Positions 1-8,285 of a DNA stretch of 64,000 nucleotides are shown in pieces. Both the position numbers and the translations under genes were made by a program. The notes under the pieces are model-generated. The model ran no database searches. It worked only from the letters and a program-made list of their open reading frames with translations, and was not told the origin of the DNA. Numbering within the stretch: the stretch's first letter is position 1; the number at the start of each line of letters is the position of its first letter. Source of the stretch: a bacterium D16-50 (lineage in GTDB: Bacteria > Bacillota > Clostridia > Lachnospirales > Lachnospiraceae); assembly GCA_003612485.1 (NCBI GenBank), contig RAZA01000006.1, positions 146,261 to 210,260 of the forward strand, in the 5' to 3' direction.

Positions 1-1
1 A

Positions 2-1450
2 AAGTTCGAGGAGCATTCCAACAAGCTTATGGAGACCTACGGGGACTTTTTCGATAGGGACGGCTGGACGAACATGTGGGGTCGGAGCAATATCTACCGC
101 AATGCAGCTACCAGCGCCTTTGAGGGGAATCTGCTTCTGCGGGGCGCCAAGGCGGATCCGGGGCGGGCCAGACGGATTTCTTCGGGCTCGCTGATGCAGT
201 TTCTGGGCCGGGAGGATTTCCTGCATCAGGGGGTTCCTACTCTGGGATTTTACGGACAGTTTTCGCCGCTGGTACAAGGGTATTCCTGCGCGGAGTCGCC
301 CTTCTGGCTGGGCAAGGCGTTTCTTTGCCTGCACCTGCCTGCGGATCACCCCTTCTGGACGGCCAAGGAGAACAACGGAACTTGGGAGGAGCTGAAGCCG
401 CGGGAGGTGAAGGTGACCTGCTTAAACGGCCCAGCGCTGTGCTTTTCCAACCATGAGGCAAACGGAGAGACCGTTCTGCGCACGGGGAAGGTGGTGAAGG
501 GGGCCGGAGATGTCCATGGCATGTGGAGCTATTCCAAGCTCTGCTACAATACCAAATATCCTTGGGAGGCGGGGCCTCAGATTCCGGAGGACGGGCCGGA
601 TGAGAAGGCCCAGCGGAAGGAGGGACCGGATGAGAAGGCCCGGTGGAAGGACGGGCCGGAGGGGAAGGCCCATGTGAAGCCGGCCTTTGGGGAGGAAAAT
701 GCGGGGAAGGGCTCGCCTGAATCCGGAGGGATGTCAGGAGAAGAAAATTCCGGGACGGAGCAGGAGAAACTGGTAGAGTCCCAGCAGTATGTGCTGAGGG
801 ATCATGTGTCCGGCAGGGCATCCAGAGCAAACGTGACCTTTTGGCATGGGGAGAGGGATGGTGTGCTGTACCGCAGACAGTTCTTCGGCTATGATTTAAG
901 CAAGGAGAGCCATTGGGTGCAGGCCGTCAATCTGGCGGATTTTCCGGTGTCCTATGGCATTGTGCGAGTGGATAGGCTTCGGCTGTTCCGGGGCATGGTG
1001 ACTCTGACACTGGGCGCTTACGGTTTTCCCGACAATGGCACAGAGGTGATATGGAAGACCTGCGGTTTTGCAAAGGCCGTGGTTCTAAAGGGCAGGGACG
1101 CCGTAGGCCGGGAGAAACAGATGGCAATGACCGTATACGACGGCTGGGCGGATCTGAGGCTGCTGCACAGCCGGGGGACGAATCCGGATTCCGAAAGATC
1201 CCTTCTGCCCTACGCGGTCATGAGAAGGCAGAAGCAGTACGGCGGCTTCGAGCCCTATGTGCTGATCTCTCAGGTTATTACGAAGGAAAGCCATGAGGAT
1301 TTTGCGGAGGAGGAGATTTTTCCGGTGAGTCAGGTGATCTATACCGACCCTGAGGGCTGCGGAAGCTATGGGCCGGTGGTTTTAAAGCTGCGGGACGGCA
1401 CTGTGAAGAGAGTGGACTATGAGGGCATGGAGGGAAGGCTGGAACTGTAG
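2..1450 (+). CDS. DUF2264 domain protein, 5'-truncated by the window edge
   Basis: The frame is open from the first bases (residues KFEEHSNKL precede the first Met at 29), so the true start lies upstream and only the last 482 residues are present. The opening block with WGRSNIYRN and a following GNLLLRG stretch resembles the DUF2264 family, proteins of unproven function often found beside glycoside hydrolases or polysaccharide lyases. Roughly residues 195-260 form a charged low-complexity linker with three 10-residue repeats of the type GPDEKAxxK. No transmembrane segment is visible. The GH28 gene just downstream suits a role in plant-glycan use, but that is inference from position. Confidence 0.75.
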   Translation, partial: KFEEHSNKLMETYGDFFDRDGWTNMWGRSNIYRNAATSAFEGNLLLRGAKADPGRARRISSGSLMQFLGREDFLHQGVPTLGFYGQFSPLVQGYSCAESPFWLGKAFLCLHLPADHPFWTAKENNGTWEELKPREVKVTCLNGPALCFSNHEANGETVLRTGKVVKGAGDVHGMWSYSKLCYNTKYPWEAGPQIPEDGPDEKAQRKEGPDEKARWKDGPEGKAHVKPAFGEENAGKGSPESGGMSGEENSGTEQEKLVESQQYVLRDHVSGRASRANVTFWHGERDGVLYRRQFFGYDLSKESHWVQAVNLADFPVSYGIVRVDRLRLFRGMVTLTLGAYGFPDNGTEVIWKTCGFAKAVVLKGRDAVGREKQMAMTVYDGWADLRLLHSRGTNPDSERSLLPYAVMRRQKQYGGFEPYVLISQVITKESHEDFAEEEIFPVSQVIYTDPEGCGSYGPVVLKLRDGTVKRVDYEGMEGRLEL

Positions 1451-1511
1451 CGTCTTAAGCCCGGTAAGGGGCTTTGTTTGGATCGGAAGGCTAAACATGC
1501 AGGAGGCAGAC

Positions 1512-1994
1512 ATGGAAAGAGATGACATAAAGCGGGACACGGATTATAGTCTCCTTTTGGAGCAGCTGGAGGCGCTGACGGAAGGGGAGCGGGATACCAT
1601 TGCCAATCTGGCAAATGCATCCGGGGCGCTGAGCATGAATTTGGCGGATGTGAACTGGGTGGGCTTTTATCTGATGCGGGAGGAACAGCTGGTGCTGGGA
1701 CCCTTTCAGGGAAAACCTGCTTGCCGCCGCATTGCGCTGGGAAAGGGGGTCTGCGGGACTGCCGCCGCCACGGGCCGAACTCAGCTGGTGGAGGACGTGC
1801 ATGCTTTTCCGGGGCATATCGCCTGCGACGGCGCCTCCAACTCGGAGATCGTGGTTCCCGTTTATCATGAGGGGAGGCTTGTTGCAGTGCTGGACATAGA
1901 CAGTCCTCTTTTTGGGCGCTTTGGGCAAAGAGACAAGGAGGGACTGGAAGACTGCGCCGCCCTGCTGGGGCGGCGCTGCAATTGGAAAATCTGA
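1512..1994 (+). CDS. msrC: Free methionine-(R)-sulfoxide reductase (GAF domain)
   Basis: A 160-residue single GAF domain. Cysteines at 71, 81 and 105 have the 10- and 24-residue spacing of the catalytic cysteines of E. coli YebR/MsrC, in the contexts PAC, GVCG and HIACD; motifs NWVGFY and VAVLDIDS are also typical. The family reduces free Met-(R)-sulfoxide using thioredoxin-type electrons, protecting the cytosolic Met pool. The start at 1512 is chosen because AGGAGG lies 5 nt upstream (1501-1506); an ATG at 1497 has no such site. It sits 61 bp after the DUF2264 gene and is convergent with the GH28 gene, 8 bp away. Confidence 0.9.
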   Translation: MERDDIKRDTDYSLLLEQLEALTEGERDTIANLANASGALSMNLADVNWVGFYLMREEQLVLGPFQGKPACRRIALGKGVCGTAAATGRTQLVEDVHAFPGHIACDGASNSEIVVPVYHEGRLVAVLDIDSPLFGRFGQRDKEGLEDCAALLGRRCNWKI

Positions 1995-2002
1995 AGAAGG
2001 GG

Positions 2003-4798
2003 CTATGTGAGACATGTGCCTACGGTGAGTTTTACAGTCATCCGTTCCTTCAGGATCCCATCGTCCAAAATGAAACAGATAGAGTATTCGCCCTGCTGGT
2101 CTTCGCAAGGAGTCCAGCTGAAAATTCCCCGCTTTTCATCGAAGACAGCTCCCTTGGGCAGGTTTTCGCAGGATAAGGTCAGGGGAATTTTTTTGCCCCG
2201 TACACTGTAGTTTTTCCGGGCTGTCTGCTCGTTGTAGATTATGCCGGTATCTGCATCCTGAGCCACATTGCTGGCGGGATTGCGGGGAATCAGCGTCAGG
2301 CTGAAAGCCTCCTTGGGGGCGGCATACTGCGGGGCCACAGGACGAAGGAAGGGCCGGTGGACCGTCAGCGGAAGGGGATAGGCGTCGGTGTCTATGGGAT
2401 AGGCATATCCGGTTTCCGCGCAGGGCACGGTGGGATAGGGGTAAAGGCTGTCCGAAGGCGTGCCCGGGGCGGGGGCGTTGATTTCTATTTCCGCGATATC
2501 CTCTTGTCCGATGCTGTGGGCGGGGCCGTGGCTTCCCTGCAGCTTAAGAGGCTTCAAAAGGGAAAGTCCCGTTACTTTTGTGGTGAAATAGGGCTGTTCC
2601 GGCACGTTCTCCCGATTGGTATGTCTTCTGTAGCTGTGGGTCACTGCGGCTATGGGGGCTATGCCGGGGGCGCAGAAAGCCTCGATTCCGTCCAAGGTTA
2701 TGTCACATGCATCGTCGAACACACATACATGCCTGCCGTCGGGAACCTTGCAGGAAAAGCGTATGTTTCGCAGGGTCAGCCCGTCCACATGCTTTGCGAA
2801 AAGGCCGTAGGCAGGTAGGATGCCCCAATTGCTGGGCTCCGGGTATACTTCGGGAAGCTCAGGCACGTTGTAGGGATCGTCCCGCCAGCAGCAGGCCTCT
2901 TTGTCCCAGTCGGCACGGGGCAAAAGGCCTTCGTTTTTTAAAAAGAAGCCGTTTACCAGCCAAGGGAGATTCTGGACATGCTCTTTTGCGTAGAACTGGG
3001 AATAACTCCATTCCGTGTTCAGCTGCCGCTGTTCCACGGCGTGCTCCATGGTTAGGCCGCCTCTGTATTCCACCTGAACGTTTTCCAGCACCACGTTTTT
3101 GATGTGGGAGTCGGTGAGCCCCATGAGCAAAATGGGGTAGCGGGGATCCGCATTGGTGACGGTCACATTGCGAATCAGGATATTGGATAGAGAAGCCATC
3201 TTGGAACTGCCGATGCCGTTGGCGTACAAGGGCAGATCTTTTTTAGGGATCTCTCTGGAAAAGTCCGTCTCGTAGCTGCCGGCAGGGCATGTGGGGGGAG
3301 CCGTTTTGGAGAAAGGGCACTCCGCAAGGAGGGGAGCATATTCGGAAAGGCTTCCCTGAGGAGGATTCTGGGCGGCAAAGGGCCGGGAGACGGCGGGCTG
3401 CCAGACCCGCAGATAGAACCGTCCGTCTCGCTCCTCATAATTTGCGGGATTGGGTTCCACGGGATTTTCGCCGTCTACGATCTCGAAAAAGGAATGCCCG
3501 TCCACGGTGACGGTTTTGGTCCGGTTATAATGGGGAGCGTATCTGGCGGCAGGGAAGCAGGCATAGTCTTCCCGGCGGGGAATCACCCAGTTTTTGCTGT
3601 CCAGACGGATGCTGTCGCCGGAGGGAGGATATTCCGTGGAGGAGCCGTAACCGGTGACGGGAAACCGTCCCCGATCCCCTGCCCGAAGGAAGATGGGGGA
3701 GCTGGATACATTGTCCAGACAGCAGTCCTCAAAGATTACGTCCGTCAGGGAGGAACAGTCCACCGCTTCCAGACAGAAGCCTCTGGAGCGATGGAAGTTT
3801 ACCCGCCTCACGGTGATCTGATGATAGCCGCAGGTGCTTTCCGTGCCCAGCTTCACCCTTCCGGTGGGGCCGCAGCGGTCTGCCGCCGCCAGCTTGTCCT
3901 GAGTGTATTCCCCGGCGTACACGCTGCCGGCATCATATCCGCTGACAGTGCAATCTTCGATCAGAACATTGGTCAAAGGCTTGAAGACTCCGGCCCCGAA
4001 GGAGGCCTTCAGGCAGATTCCGTCGTCCGTAAGGGAGTTGCAGAGGGTATGCCGCACCGTCACGTCCCGGCAGCAGTCTATGTCGAAGGCGTCTCTGGTG
4101 GTGTCCACCAGCAAATGCTCCGCATACAGATTTTCGCAGCCTTCGGCTATGATGGCGAAATGGCCCCCTATGGTAATGGAAAAGTCCTTGAGGACAATGT
4201 TCCGGCACCGGACCAGAGCAAGGCCTTTGTTGCCGAACCATTCGCCCTGATGGCCCCTTGCCTCTCTGTCCGTGGGCTCCGGCGGATCCCCGCCCTGCAG
4301 GACATACTCCAGAATGCCGCTTTCGGGGTCGAAGCGCCCTCCGGTAAACAGCCCCTGACCGTAGATCATGATGTTTTCCAGATTGGCCCCGTACACAAGA
4401 CTGTTGGCAAAGTAAGAATGGCCGTGATCTTGTATTCCCACATAGGGATTGGCCTCCGGCTCGTCATAATTACCGCCCTCCCCGGTCTGTTTTTCATAGG
4501 AACGGCGGATGTCTGTCTTTGCGGCGGAGATGACGGAGCCGTTTTCCAGATAAAGGTTCACATTGCTGGCCAGCCGGATGGTATAGGTGTAAAAGGTTCC
4601 CGCGGGGAATACCACGGTGCCTCCGTGAAGGGAGGCGGCCAAAATGGCGCTGTTGATAGCGCGGGCGTTGTCCGCGGGGGTGGCCTGAGGGGATGCCCCG
4701 AAGTCCGTTATAGGAAAAATGGAATCTTTTGATAGAGCTTCAGGCCTGACGGAAGCGCCGGTGGCCTCCAGAATGCTGTCTGTTGTCTTGTTTAACAT
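2003..4798 (-). CDS. GH28-like pectin-lyase-fold glycosidase with C-terminal Ig-like domain
   Basis: A 931-residue protein. The N-terminus (FPITDFGASPQ, then a VVFPAGTF motif) is the usual entry of the parallel beta-helix pectinase fold. The middle carries AFDIDC and TDDGICLK, resembling the paired-Asp catalytic blocks of GH28 polygalacturonases, although the canonical NTDGID is altered. About the last 90 residues look like a cadherin/He_PIG-type Ig-like domain. No signal peptide is seen, so it probably acts on imported oligosaccharides. The start at 4798 has GGAGG 7 nt upstream; an in-frame ATG at 4858 lacks one. The exact substrate (oligogalacturonide, rhamnogalacturonan or other) cannot be read from the sequence. 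Confidence 0.8.
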   Translation of the reverse strand: MLNKTTDSILEATGASVRPEALSKDSIFPITDFGASPQATPADNARAINSAILAASLHGGTVVFPAGTFYTYTIRLASNVNLYLENGSVISAAKTDIRRSYEKQTGEGGNYDEPEANPYVGIQDHGHSYFANSLVYGANLENIMIYGQGLFTGGRFDPESGILEYVLQGGDPPEPTDREARGHQGEWFGNKGLALVRCRNIVLKDFSITIGGHFAIIAEGCENLYAEHLLVDTTRDAFDIDCCRDVTVRHTLCNSLTDDGICLKASFGAGVFKPLTNVLIEDCTVSGYDAGSVYAGEYTQDKLAAADRCGPTGRVKLGTESTCGYHQITVRRVNFHRSRGFCLEAVDCSSLTDVIFEDCCLDNVSSSPIFLRAGDRGRFPVTGYGSSTEYPPSGDSIRLDSKNWVIPRREDYACFPAARYAPHYNRTKTVTVDGHSFFEIVDGENPVEPNPANYEERDGRFYLRVWQPAVSRPFAAQNPPQGSLSEYAPLLAECPFSKTAPPTCPAGSYETDFSREIPKKDLPLYANGIGSSKMASLSNILIRNVTVTNADPRYPILLMGLTDSHIKNVVLENVQVEYRGGLTMEHAVEQRQLNTEWSYSQFYAKEHVQNLPWLVNGFFLKNEGLLPRADWDKEACCWRDDPYNVPELPEVYPEPSNWGILPAYGLFAKHVDGLTLRNIRFSCKVPDGRHVCVFDDACDITLDGIEAFCAPGIAPIAAVTHSYRRHTNRENVPEQPYFTTKVTGLSLLKPLKLQGSHGPAHSIGQEDIAEIEINAPAPGTPSDSLYPYPTVPCAETGYAYPIDTDAYPLPLTVHRPFLRPVAPQYAAPKEAFSLTLIPRNPASNVAQDADTGIIYNEQTARKNYSVRGKKIPLTLSCENLPKGAVFDEKRGIFSWTPCEDQQGEYSICFILDDGILKERMTVKLTVGTCLT

Positions 4799-4897
4799 AA
4801 GTATGCCTCCCTGCCCGTTTTCGCGGGCAACTTCGCCTTTGCAGGCGCTGCGGCGCACATGGAATCAGAAGTCGAAACAGTGCCCTTTTGTTTCGAT

Positions 4898-4926
4898 ATT
4901 TTACCATATCCTCAGCCCTGCTTCAA
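4898..4926 (-). promoter_or_regulatory. Promoter for the GH28-like gene
   Basis: On the minus strand, TTGAAG (4926-4921) and TAAAAT (4903-4898) are separated by 17 nt with a TG one base upstream of the -10 box. It directs a leader of about 100 nt to the start at 4798. It is divergent from the acpP promoter. Confidence 0.55.
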
Positions 4927-4963
4927 CGCCGGAAGCGAAAAAGGCTTTTTTACAAAATGGCTC

Positions 4964-4992
4964 TTGACATTTTTGCATAGTGGGGTTATCAT
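4964..4992 (+). promoter_or_regulatory. Promoter of the acpP-fab operon
   Basis: TTGACA at 4964-4969 and TATCAT at 4987-4992 with an ideal 17-nt spacer; the predicted start near 5000 falls on the FabT-type palindromes that follow. Confidence 0.75.
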
Positions 4993-4997
4993 GCAAA

Positions 4998-5034
4998 ATA
5001 GTTTGATAGTCAAATATATTGAATATCAAACTAT
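4998..5034 (+). promoter_or_regulatory. Paired FabT-type operator
   Basis: An 11-bp perfect inverted repeat (ATAGTTTGATA at 4998-5008, TATCAAACTAT at 5024-5034) contains two nested palindromes, TTTGA-TAG-TCAAA (5002-5014) and TTGA-ATA-TCAA (5019-5029). These resemble the TTTGA/TCAAA box bound by FabT, the MarR-family repressor of fatty-acid synthesis, and a fabT-like gene lies at 13018 in the same cluster. Placement over the predicted transcription start suits repression. The match to FabT is from memory of the motif, not from a motif scan. Confidence 0.7.
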
Positions 5035-5149
5035 TAGAGAGCCGAATCATATCATATAGTATTCAAAGCTATGTGATGGCTTCTCCGTCTGCCATGAGAT
5101 GAGAGGCGGGGGAATACAAGAAAATTGTTGAGAAGAAGGAGAGAAAGGT

Positions 5150-5383
5150 ATGTTTGACAGATTGAAGGCGGTTATTGAGGAAAAGCTGAATGCGGAGGGT
5201 GTTGAGATCACCGAAAAGACGGATTTCAAGGAGGATCTGAACGCGGACTCCCTTGATTTGTTTGAACTGGTTATGGCTCTGGAGGAGGAATTCGGCACGG
5301 AGATTCCCTCGGAGGATCTGGAGAAGCTGGCCACGGTGGGAGACGTGATGGAGTATCTGGAGAATAAGGGCGTGGAGATGTAA
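5150..5383 (+). CDS. acpP: Acyl carrier protein
   Basis: A 77-residue acidic helical protein. The DSLD motif gives Ser34 as the 4'-phosphopantetheine attachment site. It carries the growing acyl chain between the Fab enzymes encoded downstream. First gene of the fab operon, with GGAGAGAAAGG before the ATG. Length and motif are normal for the family. Confidence 0.97.
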   Translation: MFDRLKAVIEEKLNAEGVEITEKTDFKEDLNADSLDLFELVMALEEEFGTEIPSEDLEKLATVGDVMEYLENKGVEM

Positions 5384-5429
5384 AAAGGCCGCTTTTGAGG
5401 CGCTGTCTGGCGTAAGGAGGTATGATGCC

Positions 5430-6368
5430 ATGAAAACGAGAATTACAGAGCTTTTGGAGATCGAATATCCTTTGATTCAGGGCGGCATGGCTTGGGTGGC
5501 GGAATATCACTTGGCATCGGCGGTGTCCGAGGCCGGAGGACTGGGCATCATCGGTGCAGGCGGGGCTCCGGCGGAGTTTGTGAGAGAGCAGATACGCAAG
5601 ACCAGAGCCGTCACGAACAAGCCCTTCGGGCTGAACATCATGCTGATGAACCCGGAGGCCGATGCCATTGCCAAGGTGGCCGCGGAGGAAGGGGTGAAGG
5701 TGGTGACCACCGGAGCCGGCAATCCCGGCAAGTATATGAAAATGTGGAAAGAAGCGGGCGTGAGGGTGATTCCTGTGGTGGCCAGCGTGGCCATGGCCAG
5801 AATGATGGAGCGGGCCGGCGCCGACGGGGTGGTGGCCGAGGGCATGGAGTCCGGCGGGCATATCGGCTCCGCCACCACCATGACGCTGGTGCCTCAGGTG
5901 GCCGATGCGGTGGAGATTCCGGTCATTGCCGCCGGCGGCATAGCTGACGGGCGGGGCTTCGCTGCTGCTTTCATGCTGGGTGCGGAAGGAGTCCAGATAG
6001 GGACCCGCTTCGTAGTGGCAAAAGAGTCCATAGTCCATGACAACTATAAGAAAAAGATCATCGCCGCCAGAGACATCGATTCGGAAGTGACCGGAATGAG
6101 CCACGGCCATCCGGTGCGGCAGCTCAGGAACCAGATGACCAGAGAATACCTGAAGCTGGAGAAGGCGGGGGCGTCCTTCGAGGAGCTGGAGCAGCTGACT
6201 CTGGGAGCCCTGCGCAAAGCAGTGGTAGAGGGAGACGCGGTGAACGGGACTCTGATGGCCGGCCAGATTGCCGGGCTGGTGAAGGAGGAGCAGTCCTGCC
6301 GGGAGATGGTGGAGGAGATCATGGAGCAGGCGGAAGCGCTGCTGGGGCATAATCGGAGAGAGGTGTGA
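5430..6368 (+). CDS. fabK: Enoyl-ACP reductase II (FMN-dependent)
   Basis: A 312-residue TIM-barrel flavoprotein of the nitronate monooxygenase/FabK superfamily. The start IEYPLIQGGMAW, the glycine-rich AGGLGIIGAGG, the EGMESGGHIG block and AAGGIADGRG phosphate-binding loop are typical of FabK. It performs the last reduction of each elongation cycle and replaces FabI, which is not seen here. AAGGAGG precedes the ATG. A 2-nitropropane dioxygenase-like enzyme is the alternative, but the fab context decides it. Confidence 0.95.
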   Translation: MKTRITELLEIEYPLIQGGMAWVAEYHLASAVSEAGGLGIIGAGGAPAEFVREQIRKTRAVTNKPFGLNIMLMNPEADAIAKVAAEEGVKVVTTGAGNPGKYMKMWKEAGVRVIPVVASVAMARMMERAGADGVVAEGMESGGHIGSATTMTLVPQVADAVEIPVIAAGGIADGRGFAAAFMLGAEGVQIGTRFVVAKESIVHDNYKKKIIAARDIDSEVTGMSHGHPVRQLRNQMTREYLKLEKAGASFEELEQLTLGALRKAVVEGDAVNGTLMAGQIAGLVKEEQSCREMVEEIMEQAEALLGHNRREV

Positions 6369-6370
6369 GC

Positions 6371-7291
6371 ATGGGTAAGACGGCGTTTATTTTTCCGGGA
6401 CAAGGCGCCCAGTACTGTGGTATGGGCAAGGACTTTTATGAGTCCTTTGAGACGGCGCGGAAGCTGTATACAATTGCGGAGGAGGCCACGGGGCTGGATG
6501 TAAAGAAGCTTTGCTTCGAGAAGGATGACAGGCTTGATATAACCGAGTACACTCAGATCGCCATGCTTGCCACGGAGGTGGCCATACTGAAGGTGATGGA
6601 GGAGCAGGGGTTTCGCGCGGACTGTGCCGCAGGCCTGAGCCTTGGAGAGTATGGGGCGCTGGCGGCGGCAGAGGTGATGGAGCTGCCCCAGCTGTTTCGG
6701 CTCATACGCTGCAGGGGAATCTATATGCAGGAGGCCTATCCCACGGGGGGAGCTATGACGGCGGTTCTGGGGCTGGACGCGGAGACAGTGGGCAGGATCT
6801 GTGAAGAGACCTCCGGCATCGTGAGCATTGCCAACGATAACTGCCCCGGACAGATCGTGATCACCGGGGAGGCGGAGGCGGTGGAAGCGGCTTCGGCCAA
6901 GCTGGCGGAGGCCGGGGCCAAGCGGTGCGTGCCTCTGAAGGTCAGCGGTCCCTTTCATTCCTGCCTGCTTGCGGGAGCAGGGGAAAAACTTGCGGCCCAG
7001 CTGGAGGAAGTGGCAGTAAAGGAGCCGAAGATTCCCTACATATGCAATGCGGAGGCTGTCTATGTGCGGGAGAGCGCTCCTATAAAGAAGCTTTTGGCCA
7101 TGCAGGTGTCCGGCACCGTGAGATGGCGGGAGACCATGGAGCTGATGATTGCCAATGGAGTAGACACTTTCATCGAGATCGGGCCGGGGAAAACCTTGGC
7201 GGGATTCCTCAAGAGGATCAGCCGGGACGTGAAGGTGGTCAGCGTGGGCACGGTGCAGGAGCTGGAGGCGGCCAAGAGCCTTTTGTCGTAG
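6371..7291 (+). CDS. fabD: Malonyl-CoA:ACP transacylase
   Basis: A 306-residue alpha/beta hydrolase-like transferase that loads malonyl groups onto ACP. It shows FPGQGAQ near the N-terminus, the nucleophile motif GLSLGEY (Ser90) and the partner His196 in GPFHS. The ATG at 6371 is preferred because GGAGAGAGG lies 7 nt upstream; a GTG at 6365 is too close. It begins 2 bp after the fabK stop, so the two are probably translationally coupled. Confidence 0.96.
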   Translation: MGKTAFIFPGQGAQYCGMGKDFYESFETARKLYTIAEEATGLDVKKLCFEKDDRLDITEYTQIAMLATEVAILKVMEEQGFRADCAAGLSLGEYGALAAAEVMELPQLFRLIRCRGIYMQEAYPTGGAMTAVLGLDAETVGRICEETSGIVSIANDNCPGQIVITGEAEAVEAASAKLAEAGAKRCVPLKVSGPFHSCLLAGAGEKLAAQLEEVAVKEPKIPYICNAEAVYVRESAPIKKLLAMQVSGTVRWRETMELMIANGVDTFIEIGPGKTLAGFLKRISRDVKVVSVGTVQELEAAKSLLS

Positions 7292-7355
7292 GGGCGTGAG
7301 ACGGATTTTGTCTGCAGGGGCAGATATGCTCTTGCAGGGGAGGAAATAGATCGGG

Positions 7356-7403
7356 GCGGATGTGAAAAGAACCCATGGCATGGAGTTCTTTAGAAGGATC
7401 CGC
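7356..7403 (+). repeat. Intercistronic hairpin between fabD and fabG
   Basis: A layered stem: GCGGAT/ATCCGC (7356-7361 with 7398-7403), AAAGAAC/GTTCTTT (7366-7372 with 7385-7391), and a CCAT/ATGG tip. No T-run follows, so it looks like an mRNA processing or stability element rather than a terminator. Confidence 0.55.
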
Positions 7404-7430
7404 AAGACGGAAGCTTAAAGGGTGGTGGAT

Positions 7431-8201
7431 ATGGAAGAGGAAACAGTAAGCACAAAGGAGCTGGAGGGCAGAGTGGCTCTGGTGACAGGGGCCAGCCGGG
7501 GAATCGGCAGGGCCGTGGCTCAGAGGCTGGCCCGGATGGGCGCTACGGTGCTGGTGAATTATAACGGTTCTTTAGACCGCGCCATGGAGGTGGTGCAGGA
7601 GATTCAGGAGGCCGGGGGACGCGGAGAGGCTATCTGCTGCGATGTGTCCGACTATGGCGCATGCGGCAGGATGGCGGAGGAAATCATCAAAAAATATGCG
7701 CATGTGGACATTTTGGTAAACAATGCCGGCGTCACCAGAGATAATCTGATTCTGCGTATGTCGGAGGAAGAGTACGACAAGGTGCTGGATACGAATCTGA
7801 AGGGAGCCTTCAATACCATCCGGCATTTGTCAAGGTATTTCCTGAAGCAGAGGGGCGGAAATATTATCAATATATCGTCTGTGTCCGGGGTGACGGGCAA
7901 CGCGGGGCAGGCGAATTATTCCGCATCCAAGGCGGGGCTCATCGGGCTGACCAAGAGCGTGGCAAGGGAGCTTGCAGGCAAAGGAGTCAGAGTCAATGCG
8001 GTGGCGCCGGGCTTTATCGAGACGGAAATGACACAGGCGCTGCCGGAAAAGGCGAGGGAAGCGGCCGTGGCGTCCATTCCGGCGGGAAGGATGGGAACCG
8101 TGGAGGACGTGGCCCGTCTGGTGGCATTTCTGGCCGGAAAGGGTGCGGACTATATTACGGGACAAGTGATCTGTGTGGACGGCGGCATGACCTGCGCGTG
8201 A
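7431..8201 (+). CDS. fabG: 3-oxoacyl-ACP reductase
   Basis: A 256-residue short-chain dehydrogenase that reduces 3-oxoacyl-ACP with NADPH. It has the GASRGIG cofactor loop, NNAG, the catalytic Ser in NISSVSG, the YSASK Tyr-Lys pair, and the PGFIETEM substrate loop. The start at 7431 follows a purine-rich GGGTGG stretch; GTG codons at 7422 and 7425 are possible alternatives that would add three residues. It is separated from fabD by a 139-bp gap that holds a strong hairpin. Confidence 0.95.
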   Translation: MEEETVSTKELEGRVALVTGASRGIGRAVAQRLARMGATVLVNYNGSLDRAMEVVQEIQEAGGRGEAICCDVSDYGACGRMAEEIIKKYAHVDILVNNAGVTRDNLILRMSEEEYDKVLDTNLKGAFNTIRHLSRYFLKQRGGNIINISSVSGVTGNAGQANYSASKAGLIGLTKSVARELAGKGVRVNAVAPGFIETEMTQALPEKAREAAVASIPAGRMGTVEDVARLVAFLAGKGADYITGQVICVDGGMTCA

Positions 8202-8285
8202 CGTAGGGAGAGGCAGACCTTAGAACCTTGATCCAGCGCAGGAGTATGGAGCGGGAATGAAAAAAGGCAGGAGTTGGAGACGAAG

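Noticed and set aside
3494..4732. A 412-codon open frame on the plus strand within the GH28-like gene
   Set aside because: Composition is biased, no motif is recognisable, and the opposite strand encodes a clear beta-helix glycosidase with a ribosome binding site.
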